From NCBI GenBank assembly GCA_965279125.1, contig CBDIHL010000040.1:62001-126000 (forward strand): a stretch of DNA of 64,000 bases. The letters run 5' to 3'. The notes under the pieces are model-generated. The model made no database searches. It had not been told where the DNA came from and saw only the letters and a list, made by a program, of their open reading frames with translations. The stretch comes from Dinoroseobacter sp965279125. Its GTDB lineage: Bacteria > Pseudomonadota > Alphaproteobacteria > Rhodobacterales > Rhodobacteraceae. The translations under genes were made by a program, and so were the position numbers. Shown here one piece after another: positions 43,654-53,528 of the stretch (position 1 is its first letter; every line of letters starts with the position of its first letter).

Positions 43654-43887
43654 ATGACGAGACCACCAGAGTCACCGGCCCCTGAGGTAAGAGGCATGGA
43701 TGAGCCCGAAGTCATGGCCACTTTACAGGCCGGAATAGATGCGGCGATGCTTCGCCACAACGGCGCCAGCGAAGAGGAAGTGCGAGCGGCGGTGTTGGGG
43801 CGTGCCGCGGATCTTTTTCCTGGGGCCTTAACGGAAAGCCAGCTTGACGCCATCGTCAACGCGGGCGCTCCGCGCAGGCCTGGATAG
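43654..43887 (+). CDS. small hypothetical protein
   Basis: A 77-residue acidic helical protein (EPEVMATLQAGIDAAM). GAAAGG precedes the ATG. The codon after its stop is the ATG of the next frame. No domain is recognised. Confidence 0.55.
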   Translation: MTRPPESPAPEVRGMDEPEVMATLQAGIDAAMLRHNGASEEEVRAAVLGRAADLFPGALTESQLDAIVNAGAPRRPG

Positions 43888-44277
43888 ATGAAGCCTATGC
43901 AAGGCGGGGGAGCCCGCGGGTTAGTTAGTGCGTCGGTTAGTGCCTTGGCCTCCACTCGCGCGACGCGTGCCATCGTCGTGCACAGCGAGTACCGATCGAC
44001 CATGGCCAGTGACTGGACAGACGCGATCGTGGCGACGCTCACGGGGCGACGGCGATTCAACGTCTATGCCCGGAAGTGCGGACACCGATCAGAGGTCGCA
44101 CGGCACCAGACCTGGACAACGCTGCACAGCGTCAAGGACATCACTGGTATCCAAGACGCGCTCGAGGCGGTAGCCAGGTGCGCCGAACTGCTGGACTTGA
44201 TGGATACCAAAGCAGACTGGCGAACAAAGCTAGAAGCGCTGCGGAGCGGCCAGAACCGCTCCGCCGTCAATCAATGA
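43888..44277 (+). CDS. hypothetical protein (uncertain)
   Basis: A 129-residue frame that starts directly after the preceding stop. The C-terminal part is helical and hydrophilic. Coupling to the upstream gene is the main support; no family is recognised and the true start may be internal. Confidence 0.4.
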   Translation: MKPMQGGGARGLVSASVSALASTRATRAIVVHSEYRSTMASDWTDAIVATLTGRRRFNVYARKCGHRSEVARHQTWTTLHSVKDITGIQDALEAVARCAELLDLMDTKADWRTKLEALRSGQNRSAVNQ

Positions 44278-45202
44278 TTGCGCATGAACGTCCTTGAAGC
44301 CAGTTGCCGCGCACCGAGTTTCCAAGTTGGTTTCCACGAAAACACACATTTTATGATGGCAGCATGAGTCGCCACGGGACGTAATTCCAGCACAATTCCA
44401 CCCCTCCAAAGGCACAAATTTTGTTCCGTCCCGCCGCGACAAGGACCCGGACATATGCATGCTCGTGCCGGAGATTCCGTCAATTCGACCAAGGGAACAT
44501 CCGGTTAACAAGTCGGTTAACAGGAAGCTGCCGTTCCGCCGACGCTTGGTCTGCGGAAATGCAATTTGGAATGCAACCCCTCCAATGGGCGCGTCGGCAC
44601 AATTCCTTCCCCAGGCCGTTGGCCACTTACTTATGGCGAACGGCGCTTCACTTCGGAAAGAGTCGAGCGGACATCTAATAGATTGCCAGCACGAGGAGGT
44701 GGCAACCATTTGCATGGACCACCCGCGCCGAAGTTCCAAAGGCGTAGTACGGAGACGCTGGCAGCAGCCCGTAGCGTCGATGCTCCAATGTGTACATGAG
44801 ACATAAGTGCACCTATTTGCATTCGTACCCCTTGCATACCCCAAACAACTCTAAATGGTTCACGGGTGCATCCATTCCGTTACGAGCAACGGATGGTCAA
44901 TCCGTCGGTTTACTAACTCCTTCGGCATGTAAGTCCGCTTCCGGTCCTTCAGCTGACAATTCGGAAAACCGATCAGCCCAATGATGGCGATGATTGGAGC
45001 CCTCATTTCGCCACCCTCCAGCTCGTCTTTTTTGGAGCCAGTGCGCCGGGTGTACTGGAGCTTTTTGTCAAGTCTTTTCGCTCGGGGTCTTGGGCCACCG
45101 GCAGGAGCGCACCGCCCTGCTTCCGCAGGGACGTAAGCGGTAGACGGCGCTAGTTCCTGCGTCCAAGTAAAGACGACGCGTTTGTATTCGCAAGGACGTT
45201 TG
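44278..45202. other. long non-coding stretch; nothing recognised
   Basis: About 925 bp between convergent genes. Open frames on both strands lack ribosome sites and protein-like composition, and the base composition is lower in GC than the flanks. It may be a decayed gene or element junction. Confidence 0.4.
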
Positions 45203-47275
45203 CTACCGGATCGGCCCTTCGCTAACGTTCCTGCTCTGATCGAAGCGCCCGCTGGCTGTCGTACCGTCTGGCCGGCGGACCTCGCCAATGCCGTGGGCAC
45301 GCATGTTCACGACCTCGCCCCGGTAACTCGCGCCGTTGCCATAGGTGAGCGTTCCCCGACCGGTCGCCAAGTCGTCGCGGAATTCACCGGTGTACGACGT
45401 CAGGGCACCGGGCGTATTGTTTTTGGAAGGCGTGAGCACTCCGTTGCCCGAACGTTTGTCCGCGACCCAGTCGCCGTCATAAGTGTAGCCGTCCGGCATG
45501 ACGAGGCGCCCTTTGCCGTCGCGCTTTCCGTTGGCCCATGTACCCACATAAGTTCCCCCATTGGCAAGCGTCATCGTGCCTTGCCCGTGGAACATGTCGT
45601 CCTTGAATGAACCCGAATAGGTCGCCATGGAATCAGGCGCAGGCTTGCGCGGAAACGTCAGGACGCCTTGGCCATTGCGGCGGTCGTCCACGAAGTCACC
45701 TTCAAAAATGCCCCCATCCGTGAAGACCAGCCGGCCCCTTCCAGAACGACGGCCGTTCACCCATCCCCCCGTATAGCTGGCACCGGAAACCCGGACCATA
45801 GTTCCTTGTCCCGAAGGGGCACCGTCCTTGAATTCGCCGGTGTATTTCAGCGGCGCCTCCGGGCTGGTGCTCGGCGGATAGAACAACGTCCCCTGACCCG
45901 TGCGCTGGTTCTTGACCCAAGCGCCTTCATAGCGCCCGCCGTCGGCGAACCACATCGTGCCAATGCCGTCCGGCTGCCCCAGTTGCGACGCCAACGTCGC
46001 ATCGGTTTCGCCCTCGTAGCGGACGCCGTTGTTCATGGCGAAGGCCTGAACCCGATTGACATCACCTGCCGCATTGAAGGAAATTGTCATGGATTTCCTG
46101 CCATTGGTGCCGCCACTTGAAAACACACCTTCCCAGTTTCCTGTCGGGATGCCGCGCTGCAACGCCCCCGACCACTCAACCAACTTCACCCCAGCCCGGG
46201 TATAGCGTTTGACGCCGCGCCCGTCCGCCAGGCCGTCGCGGCAGTCGCCGCTCCATTCCATGTCGATATCCGCCGGTAGCGAATACTCCCGCAGTCCGCA
46301 TCCCGAACGTGACTTCGCCACAGGGCCCGACTTGCGGCGGGCCGCCTCCAGGAAGTCGCCGTTCGGGAACCTGAGCTGATACTGCAGGAACAGGTAAGGC
46401 TCACTGCGGTCGCGGATCTGCGCCCACAGCGCGCGATCTTCCGCGGCGACGTCGCGCGGTGGCGGCCGGGCTGCGGCGACGGTCGTGGCTGCTGAAGACC
46501 CATCGCACTTGCCGTCGATCAGGCAGGTACGCACCCGCAGGTCGCCAGAACGCGTGGGTCGCTGTCGGTTGCCGGTTTCATGGCGCACCGATTCGGCGAC
46601 GTCGTCCAGTCCCTCGAGCAAGGGCACGCTGGTGCGGCGCAGTTGTTCGGCCAACGCGCGCGCGTAAGGGCTGTTGCCGCCTCGCCCCTCGGTGGCCGTC
46701 GAGCCCTCCTGCGTCGCGTAGGCCACCAGCATGTTGTTGCCCAGGTTTTCCATCCGCATCAGGCCCTTGCTGGCTATGCTCTTGTTGCCGTAGGCATAGT
46801 CGCGGCAGGCATCCAGGATCAGCAGCGCCACCCGCGCGTTCGTGCCCTCCAGCGCTTTCACGATGTTCATGGCGGGCAGGGCCTCACCCTCGATGTGATC
46901 GTAGGTGCCGATGCTTGCGTCCACCGGCACCAGGTAGTTGCCGCCCGGTCCCTGCACGCCGTGGCCCGAGTAATAAACGATGACTACGTCGGCGCCCTTG
47001 CTTTTGTCCCTGATGTCCAGCACCAGGTTGTTCAGGCCGCGGCGATCCACGTTGGTGCGGCGGATGACCTCGAAGCCGAGGTCCTGCTGCAGCACGTTTC
47101 CCAGCAGCGTCGCATCGTTGACAGGGTTCGTCAGCTGCGAAGCCCCTTCGTACTGGTTGTTGCCGATGACGAAGGCCACGCGCTTCTGCGCGAAGGCCAC
47201 AGACGCCAGCGACAGGGACAACAGCAACAGGATGCAGCGGGCAAGGTGGCGCGGAGCGAACAAACGTGTCGTCAT
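45203..47275 (-). CDS. exported caspase-like protease with MORN repeats
   Basis: A 690-residue protein. Residues 1-29 are a signal peptide ending AFA. Residues 31-250 are a peptidase C14 domain: VAFVIGNNQYEG, the catalytic His in YYSGHGVQG (H105) and Cys in LLILDACRDY (C157). From about 430 to 680 there are repeated MORN units (YEGAWVKNQRTGQGTL-like). Caspase homologues cleave target proteins or trigger cell death in some conflict systems. The export signal places this one in the periplasm. It is the last gene of the minus-strand signalling cluster. Confidence 0.9.
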   Translation of the reverse strand: MTTRLFAPRHLARCILLLLSLSLASVAFAQKRVAFVIGNNQYEGASQLTNPVNDATLLGNVLQQDLGFEVIRRTNVDRRGLNNLVLDIRDKSKGADVVIVYYSGHGVQGPGGNYLVPVDASIGTYDHIEGEALPAMNIVKALEGTNARVALLILDACRDYAYGNKSIASKGLMRMENLGNNMLVAYATQEGSTATEGRGGNSPYARALAEQLRRTSVPLLEGLDDVAESVRHETGNRQRPTRSGDLRVRTCLIDGKCDGSSAATTVAAARPPPRDVAAEDRALWAQIRDRSEPYLFLQYQLRFPNGDFLEAARRKSGPVAKSRSGCGLREYSLPADIDMEWSGDCRDGLADGRGVKRYTRAGVKLVEWSGALQRGIPTGNWEGVFSSGGTNGRKSMTISFNAAGDVNRVQAFAMNNGVRYEGETDATLASQLGQPDGIGTMWFADGGRYEGAWVKNQRTGQGTLFYPPSTSPEAPLKYTGEFKDGAPSGQGTMVRVSGASYTGGWVNGRRSGRGRLVFTDGGIFEGDFVDDRRNGQGVLTFPRKPAPDSMATYSGSFKDDMFHGQGTMTLANGGTYVGTWANGKRDGKGRLVMPDGYTYDGDWVADKRSGNGVLTPSKNNTPGALTSYTGEFRDDLATGRGTLTYGNGASYRGEVVNMRAHGIGEVRRPDGTTASGRFDQSRNVSEGPIR

Positions 47276-47304
47276 GTTGGGATCCTCCTGCGGTCCGTCC
47301 CCGG

Positions 47305-48150
47305 CTAGCGCGAGGTGTGGACGAGATCCAGATTTAGCACCATGACGGGGGTGGCCGTCAACTCCGATTCGGCGACGACTACGTAGCGCGCGGCCCCCGG
47401 GGCAGACACGCCGGCTTCCTCGTCGGTGCGCTGCAGGGACTTGGACGCGCCGCCCAGGCCGTGCTCATCCACAAGCAACACCTGGCCGGTGCGCGCTACC
47501 TGAGGGTCTTGCGGCGACCGCTTCCACAGGCCGAGAGCCAGCGTGGGCACGCTGGTGAGCCGGGTCTTCGAGAACAACACGAAGACCCGCTCGATGCCGG
47601 GCGCGCCCGTGAAGGAAACGCCGAAGCTCACCTCCTCGCCCGGATCGATCACGGTCCGCTCGCCGGGCCGGGGATACAGGTAGTCGACCTTGCCGTTGCT
47701 GTCGACGTTGGCCACGTACAGGTAGCCCCGCGAATTGGGCATGAAGAAGAGCTTGGCGCAGTCGCCGGTGCGGAACCGGTATTCCGTCGTGCGGCGCGAG
47801 TCCTGCATGCCGCAGCGCAGGGTCTCGGCCCAAAAAGCCATGCCGGCGTGCGGCTCGATGCGCTCGATGGCCTTGGCCGGCTGGGTATCGCGCGCAGATT
47901 GGCACGCCTGTGCCGTTGGGCGCGGCCTCAACTTCGGTGCGTTCGGCGCAGTGCGTTCAACTTTTGCGGCCGCGCTGTTCGCCGGATGGCGCGCCCCGTC
48001 GTTGACCAAGGTGCCGCCCCAGGAAAACAGGTTCTTGGCGGAAGGTTCGCAGGCTTCGGCGTCCCCGCCCCCCTGCGCGTTGCTCGGCAACGGCGCCAGC
48101 GCCGAAGCTGCGAGCAGGCCCGCGGCGATGATCCACGATACACAAGTCAT
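47305..48150 (-). CDS. exported DUF4384-like protein
   Basis: A 281-residue protein with a signal peptide (ending SNAQ). The C-terminal half has EYRFRTGDCAKLFFMPNSRG and YLYVANVDSNGKVDYLYP, the pattern of the DUF4384 domain. That domain is often found next to caspase and kinase genes. AGGAGG precedes the ATG at 48150. It sits between the kinase and the caspase on one strand and may link signal sensing to protease control. Confidence 0.75.
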   Translation of the reverse strand: MTCVSWIIAAGLLAASALAPLPSNAQGGGDAEACEPSAKNLFSWGGTLVNDGARHPANSAAAKVERTAPNAPKLRPRPTAQACQSARDTQPAKAIERIEPHAGMAFWAETLRCGMQDSRRTTEYRFRTGDCAKLFFMPNSRGYLYVANVDSNGKVDYLYPRPGERTVIDPGEEVSFGVSFTGAPGIERVFVLFSKTRLTSVPTLALGLWKRSPQDPQVARTGQVLLVDEHGLGGASKSLQRTDEEAGVSAPGAARYVVVAESELTATPVMVLNLDLVHTSR

Positions 48151-48173
48151 GTGACCTCCTAGTTGATCGTTCC

Positions 48174-49889
48174 TCATTTCATCCTCGCGACAGCGCCCCG
48201 ATAGCGGTCGTCCGCCACGATCTGGCGATAGTCAGGGTCGGTTTCGATGAGTTTGCGTTCGCGCCATCCCTTGGCAACCGCCGAGTCCAGCGCATGGAAG
48301 GCTGCTGGAGCCTGGCCTTGCCGGTACAGCAGCAGGGCACGCACCAAGTCCACGCCGGGCTCGGCCGGGTCCAGCGCGCCCGCCTGCCGCATGTCGTCCA
48401 TCGCTTCACCGAGCCTGTCCGTCTTCTCCAACGCGGCTGAGCGGTACATCAAAGCTTTGAACGCAAGCCCTGGAGCTGCGCCGGCGGAAAGCACCGCGCC
48501 GCAGTCGGTGATAGCGGCTTCGTACCGCTGGCGAGTGACGGGCGTCTTGTCGTGCTCGTCCTTGGGGCGCAAGGAGGCGCAGCGCTGGAAGAGCGGGTCG
48601 TCCACCGATGTCACGCGCGGTGGTGGCGTGGCCGCCGTCTGGATGTCTTTGGGGGGAGGCGTCACTACCGCCGCCGCCGCATTCTTCTGAGGCTTCGCTG
48701 CATCCTGCGACGCCAGCCGCATGGCGCCCCAGCTGGCCAGGGTCACGGCGGCCAGCCCCGCGACGACGCCGGCAAACACTGCCGACTTGCTAGCTGTCTT
48801 AGGTGGGATGGGTAGCGACGCCGGCTCCGCTGAACCGACCGGAACGGCCTCGAGCCGCTGACGCACCATGGCAACTTCATCGTCAAGCAGCGGTATGACA
48901 AAGAGCTGCGCCTGCGGCATGGCGGCTTCCGCCGCCGCCTCGATCTCACGGATCAGGTCGCCGTGCGGCAGGCGGTCCAGCGGATCGGGCAGGTCGTCGA
49001 AAGCCTTCAGCCGGCGGGGCAAATCGCGCAACAAGACATCTCCCGGCCCATTGCCTGCAAGGTGCGTGACCCAGCCTTCCAGCATCGCCCCCAGGCTGTA
49101 CAGGTCGGCCTTCCAACTGATGTGCTTCAGACCGCTGGTGTCGCGGTCCTTGACGGCCATCCTGAAAGCAGCCTTGTAGCTCCGTGCGAGATACTCACCG
49201 TTGTGATTTTTCACGATCGGCGCGGGACGATCTTCTGGCTTGACAGTCAAGGCCAGTCCAAGGTCGATCAGGGTCAGCCGGCCCAGATCCATCCCGCCTT
49301 CAAGCCGGAAGCCCGATGCCTTGTCGCCGGCAAGTCGCAGCCCGTCCACGTGCATGCAGCAGACGTTGTCGGCTTTCAGGTCGCAGTGCACGAAGCTGCG
49401 CTCCTTCGCCTCGTGGAATTCGCCGAGCACCCGAAGCAGCCCGGCCGACAGGGCCAGCAGGAACGGCGCCTGCCTGAACGGACTGGCGGCGCCGCAACGC
49501 CCCAGCAGCACCTCCCACTTCATCAGGTCCAGACCCGCATAAGCCGACACGATCCTGAGCCGCGACGTCGCCGTGGCGGCGTCAACGCCGTAACCATCCA
49601 GGCCCGCCGTCCATTTCAGTCTCGCGTTACTGACTTTGAGCATGGACTCGCATTCCCGTTCGGTCAGCGCGTCCAGTTCACCCTTGTAGCGCTTTTCCAC
49701 ATAGGCCCGCTCGCCGCGCCGCACGCGCCGCACGCTGGAGTTGTTGTCGAATCGTTCGTAGATGCGAAGGTCGTCCTGGCTGACGAGTTCGACGAGAACG
49801 ATGCGTTCACGAGCCGGGTCTGGCTCGCCGTCCGCGCCGGCGCGTTCCATCTCGGCCCTGAATTCGTTGCGCAGCTCGCGTTCGAGCAT
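48174..49889 (-). CDS. membrane Ser/Thr protein kinase
   Basis: A 571-residue protein. The kinase domain (about 30-330) has the catalytic loop HCDLKADN (168-175) and DLG (209-211) in place of DFG. The ATP-lysine region is atypical (YVEKRYKGE). One TM helix lies at about 369-390. The C-terminus (about 425-571) is an exported TPR-like domain. The ATG at 49889 follows GAGG; an upstream open frame runs antisense through the IS5 transposase and is artificial. The IS5 copy lies 42 bp upstream and separates it from the sigma factor gene. Confidence 0.85.
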   Translation of the reverse strand: MLERELRNEFRAEMERAGADGEPDPARERIVLVELVSQDDLRIYERFDNNSSVRRVRRGERAYVEKRYKGELDALTERECESMLKVSNARLKWTAGLDGYGVDAATATSRLRIVSAYAGLDLMKWEVLLGRCGAASPFRQAPFLLALSAGLLRVLGEFHEAKERSFVHCDLKADNVCCMHVDGLRLAGDKASGFRLEGGMDLGRLTLIDLGLALTVKPEDRPAPIVKNHNGEYLARSYKAAFRMAVKDRDTSGLKHISWKADLYSLGAMLEGWVTHLAGNGPGDVLLRDLPRRLKAFDDLPDPLDRLPHGDLIREIEAAAEAAMPQAQLFVIPLLDDEVAMVRQRLEAVPVGSAEPASLPIPPKTASKSAVFAGVVAGLAAVTLASWGAMRLASQDAAKPQKNAAAAVVTPPPKDIQTAATPPPRVTSVDDPLFQRCASLRPKDEHDKTPVTRQRYEAAITDCGAVLSAGAAPGLAFKALMYRSAALEKTDRLGEAMDDMRQAGALDPAEPGVDLVRALLLYRQGQAPAAFHALDSAVAKGWRERKLIETDPDYRQIVADDRYRGAVARMK

Positions 49890-49930
49890 GCTGGCATGAT
49901 CCTCTACAGGCAGCGGCGACCGAACACTAG

Positions 49931-51087
49931 GGAAACTCTGAACAAGTGCACGAATCTTGCATGATGCATGTACCGATGTCGAGGAGCTGCAACGATGAGC
50001 CAGATCAGTTTCGCGGATGCCGAGCAAGCGGGCAAGAGGAAGAAGACCAGGCGCGAGGTCTTCCTGGGTGAGATGGAGCAGGTCGTTCCGTGGAAGGCGA
50101 TGCTCAAGGTCATTGAGCCGCACTATCCGGTGGCCGGGCGAGGCAGGCGCCCATACCCGATGGAGTCGATGCTGCGTGTACACCTCATGCAGAACTGGTT
50201 TTCGCTGAGCGATCCGGCGATGGAAGAAGCGCTGTACGAGATCGCATCGCTGCGGACATTTGCCAAGCTTGATTTGAACGCCCTTCCCGATGAAACGACC
50301 ATCTTGAACTTCCGGCACATGCTGGAGCAAAGCGACTTGGCAGAGGACATCTTCAAGCAGGTCAATGCGCACCTGGCGCGCAAAGGACTGCTGCTCAAGA
50401 AGGGCTCCATCGTTGACGCGACGATCATCGCCGCGCCCAGTTCGACGAAGAACAGCACCGGTGAGCGTGACCCTGAGATGCATCAGACGAAGAAGGGCAA
50501 CCAGTGGCACTTCGGGATGAAGGCGCACATTGCGGTGGATGCCGAATCGGGCCTGGTGCATACGGTGACGACGACGGCGGCCAACGAAGCGGACGTGGAG
50601 CAGGTGGCGGATTTGTTGCACGGCAAGGAGCGTGACGTGTGGGCCGACTCGGGCTACCGGGGCGCGCAAACACGAGTCAAGAAGCCGGTGAACTGGCACA
50701 TTGCGGCCAGGCCCAGTGACATCGCCAAATTGCCTGAAGGGCGAGCCAAAGCACGAGTGCAAAAGAACGAACACGCCAAGGCGAGCAAGCGCGCCAAGGT
50801 GGAGCACCCGTTCCGCGTCATCAAGCGGCAATTCGGTCTGACGAAGGTCAGATTCAAGGGCTTGGCGAAGAACACCGCGCATGTGATCACGCTGTTCGCG
50901 TTGAGCAATCTGTGGATGGCGCGCAAGCAGTTGATGGCGTTGATAGGACAGGTGCGTCCGAAAGCAGCATGAAGCCGCAAAAGACATCGAAATCCCTCGC
51001 CCAGCGCATGAAAATGATCAATTCGAACGGGATTGGCAATGCAGGCGCACGCGAAGCGTTGCCGTTTCCTAGTTATTCAGACTTTCC
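49931..51087 (+). mobile_element. IS5-family insertion sequence, copy 2 (1157 bp)
   Basis: Same length and ends as copy 1 but inverted. It is flanked by the 4-bp repeat CTAG (49927-49930 and 51088-51091). It sits between the sigma factor and kinase genes and does not break either frame, but it separates the kinase, DUF4384 and caspase genes from the upstream promoter. Any promoter in the IS would point away from them. Confidence 0.92.
49995..50972 (+). CDS. IS5-family transposase (copy 2)
   Basis: A 325-residue DDE transposase with the same sequence as the one at 37678-38655, including GSIVDATIIAAP, WADSGYRGAQ and VEHPFRVIKRQFG. GAGGAG precedes the ATG. Intact. Confidence 0.93.
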   Translation: MSQISFADAEQAGKRKKTRREVFLGEMEQVVPWKAMLKVIEPHYPVAGRGRRPYPMESMLRVHLMQNWFSLSDPAMEEALYEIASLRTFAKLDLNALPDETTILNFRHMLEQSDLAEDIFKQVNAHLARKGLLLKKGSIVDATIIAAPSSTKNSTGERDPEMHQTKKGNQWHFGMKAHIAVDAESGLVHTVTTTAANEADVEQVADLLHGKERDVWADSGYRGAQTRVKKPVNWHIAARPSDIAKLPEGRAKARVQKNEHAKASKRAKVEHPFRVIKRQFGLTKVRFKGLAKNTAHVITLFALSNLWMARKQLMALIGQVRPKAA

Positions 51088-51120
51088 CTAGTAGGCCGGT
51101 GCGTGTGGGGTTCGAACGGC

Positions 51121-51810
51121 TCAACCATGCATCACCTCCGTGAGTTCGGCGATCGCCAGCTTGCGCTTGCGCTTGTAGCCGGCCAGGCTGATGCCCAGCC
51201 GCGCGGCGGCTTCCTTCTGGGTTTCCTTGTCCTCGTCGACAAGGTAGATCGCCTGCCACAGCGGTGGCATCCTGCGCATCGCCACACGCATGCGCGCCAT
51301 GCGGCCGTCAATGGCAGCCGCATCCTCGCGATCCACCAGCTGGTCGACGACGCCGGTGCGGCCTTCGCCGTCCAAATCGCGGTCCACGAGGTCGGCGATG
51401 ACGTCTTCCCACTCGTCGTCCAGGTCACGGGCCCCCATGGGCACCATGCCGGGATCGTTCCGCCCCCGGCGCCACCAGGTGATGAAGGCGTGCTTCAGCA
51501 CGGCGCGCGCCCAGGTCTTGAAGCTGCCGCGTTCCGGGTCGTAGCTGCCGGCGATCTCGGTGAAGCTCTTGCCCTGGAATACGTCGTCGACGATGAGCTC
51601 GCTCACATCTGTCACGCTGCCCTGCGACGGATGGATGCGGTAGCTCACCACCTGGCGGGCCAAGTAGCGGATCGCGTCGTAGACGTGGCCGAAGGCCTCG
51701 TCGCGCGCGGCTGTGTCATTGCGGTCGGCATAGTAGCGGCCCAAGGCCAGCCGCAAAGCGATCCAGTCGGGCTCGCGCGGCGAACGGGTGGCCAGGCGGT
51801 CGTCGCTCAT
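51121..51810 (-). CDS. ECF-like sigma factor
   Basis: A 229-residue protein. The region-2-like part (VDDVFQGKSFTEIAGSYDPE then RGSFKTWARAVLKHAFITWW) and the region-4 HTH (ETQKEAAARLGISLAGYKRK) fit an RNA polymerase sigma factor of extracytoplasmic type. The ATG overlaps the FHA stop (ATGA), so the two are coupled. It could direct transcription of the cluster or of a target set when the kinase/FHA pathway is active. Confidence 0.82.
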   Translation of the reverse strand: MSDDRLATRSPREPDWIALRLALGRYYADRNDTAARDEAFGHVYDAIRYLARQVVSYRIHPSQGSVTDVSELIVDDVFQGKSFTEIAGSYDPERGSFKTWARAVLKHAFITWWRRGRNDPGMVPMGARDLDDEWEDVIADLVDRDLDGEGRTGVVDQLVDREDAAAIDGRMARMRVAMRRMPPLWQAIYLVDEDKETQKEAAARLGISLAGYKRKRKLAIAELTEVMHG

Positions 51811-53184
51811 GATCGCGCTCCCTGAACGCGGGCCCAGACGGTGGCGTCGTCAAGCCCGTTACCGCCCATCCGCAGCCAGCCGGCGTCGGCATCACCGCCC
51901 TCGCTGAAGGGCCAGAAGAAATCAGCGGCCTCGCGCCGGCCTGCCATGAAGCAGCCGTTGCGCCCGGCCGCCAGGTTGCGGGCGAAGAAGCCGTTGCTGC
52001 CCAGGTCCTCGATGCGGACATGGCTGCGCGAGACCTTGGCGCAGGACTCGCGCACCACGGCCGAGCTGCCGCGGCCAGTGTCAGGCTCGCGCCCGATGAC
52101 GAAGGGCAGGCTGTTGATCACATGCCTCTCCAGCGCGCCGTTGGCATAGCGCAGCATCACTACACCCAGGCGGCCGGTGACTTCAGGCAACTCGACCTGC
52201 GTGGGCCTGACCCCGGCGAATGCCACCTCTGTGGGCTGGGCATGCCGCGTCGGCGGGTGGGCCGGGTTGGCGTGCTCGGATGCCGACGCTTTGGCCGCGT
52301 CCGCGGTGTCGAACTCCAGCACAGCGGCGCGCGCCTGCACGGTCCCGGCGCCGAGGATCAGCCGGCCGCGCGCCGGCAACCGTGTGCGGGCGGCCAGCCG
52401 CTGCACGCCTGTGCCCTGCTCCAGCCAGGTGCCGTTGGTCGAACCGGCGCGCTGCGCGCCAATGTCTTGCACGCAGGGCTCTCCCAGTGGCGACAATGTG
52501 AACTCCAGGTGCGGGCCCGACACCAGTTCGAGCCGGTCCGGCACGGGGATGGCGGAAAAGCCGCGGCCCACCGTCGCTGGAAACTGCTGGATGCTGCCGG
52601 CCTGCAGCAAGGCGGCCGGCATCGTCGAGCAGGCGGTAGTCAAGGCGCGCGCGCGGCGCGCGGCCATGGCTGTCGGTTTGGCTTTGGTCTTGCGTCACAA
52701 AACTTCCCTCGAAGGTAAATTCCACGCCGATGCCGGAATCGGGCTGCGCCACGAAGGCGTCGCTGAATCCGTCACTGACGTCGTCCCTGCTTTCCTTTTT
52801 CCTGACTTGCCAGTCGGTCAGCGCCGTGGCATCGATATAGCCATGCCCGGCCAGAATTCCCGCCAGCACGGCCTGTGCGTTCTGAACGCGCACGTGCTGA
52901 GGTTGCCGCGAAAACGCAACCTTGTCCATCCATGGTTCCGGCACCCAGGCGACGATGCCCCGCAGCTTATACGCCAACGTGCCACCGGCCGACATGCCCG
53001 CCACGTTGTCGCGGAACAGCGCCGCCGCCTCGGCCAGCGCTCGGAGCAACTCCTGCGGTGCGGCCAGCGGCGGCTCGACCAGGTGTCCGCGCAGCGCGAC
53101 CGGTGCCGTGCGCGCCAGACCGTTGCCGGCCGGGCGGGCCTGTTCCCCCGCGATCATGTCCCCGACGAATGTCCAGATTCCCAT
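51807..53184 (-). pseudogene. FHA-domain protein with an N-terminal DUF3662-like region; one frameshift
   Basis: The first frame (53184 to about 52610) gives MGIWTFVGDMIAGEQ and later GIGVEFTFEGSFVTQ, like the N-terminal region of FhaA-type proteins. The second frame (about 52609 to 51807) gives two FHA domains, one with FPATVGRG and RAGSTNGTWL, one with FVIGREPDTGRGSSAV and VSRSHVRIE. One extra T at 52609-52610 (plus-strand AA) explains the shift: without it the sequence reads DDAGRLLQAGSIQQF. Total length is 459 codons. FHA domains bind phosphothreonine and are typical partners of Ser/Thr kinases. Confidence 0.7.
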
Positions 53185-53233
53185 GGCGTTCTCCTGTGCT
53201 ACCCCTGCCTTACGCAGATTCGGAAAAAATGGC

Positions 53234-53527
53234 TCAAGCTTGGGCCTGCAACCACCAGGCGCACTCGCCGGCCTGCAGCGCATGGCCCTTCGCGTCGACC
53301 CTGAAATGCACCTCCCGCACGCCCTGCGCCCGCAGCCAGCGCGCCAGTTCCGTTCCATGTCCAGCAAGCCGCGCCTCGGCGTCCATGCCGGCCGGCAAGT
53401 ACAGCCACAGTGCGGTGGGCGGCGGCCCGCCGCCATGCAGGACCTCTTCCATCCGCAGGCGCACGGCCCGGCCGAATTCGGCGAAGGCCCGCGCTTCGAT
53501 CACCTGCGCCGCAGCGGGTAGTGGCAT
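53234..53527 (-). CDS. small hypothetical protein of the kinase-FHA cluster
   Basis: A 97-residue protein with a helical first half (QVIEARAFAEFGRAVRLRME) and an aromatic-rich C-terminus (ECAWWLQAQA). Its ATG follows the PBP stop by one base. It has the look of the N-terminal helix-strand unit of FhaA-type proteins, but this is not certain. Confidence 0.6.
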   Translation of the reverse strand: MPLPAAAQVIEARAFAEFGRAVRLRMEEVLHGGGPPPTALWLYLPAGMDAEARLAGHGTELARWLRAQGVREVHFRVDAKGHALQAGECAWWLQAQA

Positions 53528-53528
53528 G

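Noticed and set aside
44230..44844. A 204-residue minus-strand frame
   Set aside because: Cys/Arg/Trp-rich, no ribosome site, no domain; treated as non-coding.
48174..50987. A 937-residue minus-strand frame
   Set aside because: It fuses the kinase to the antisense strand of the IS5 transposase; the kinase starts at 49889.
51100..51125. GGTTCGAAC resembling a tRNA T-arm
   Set aside because: The flanking bases do not pair as a T-stem and no acceptor or anticodon arm is present.
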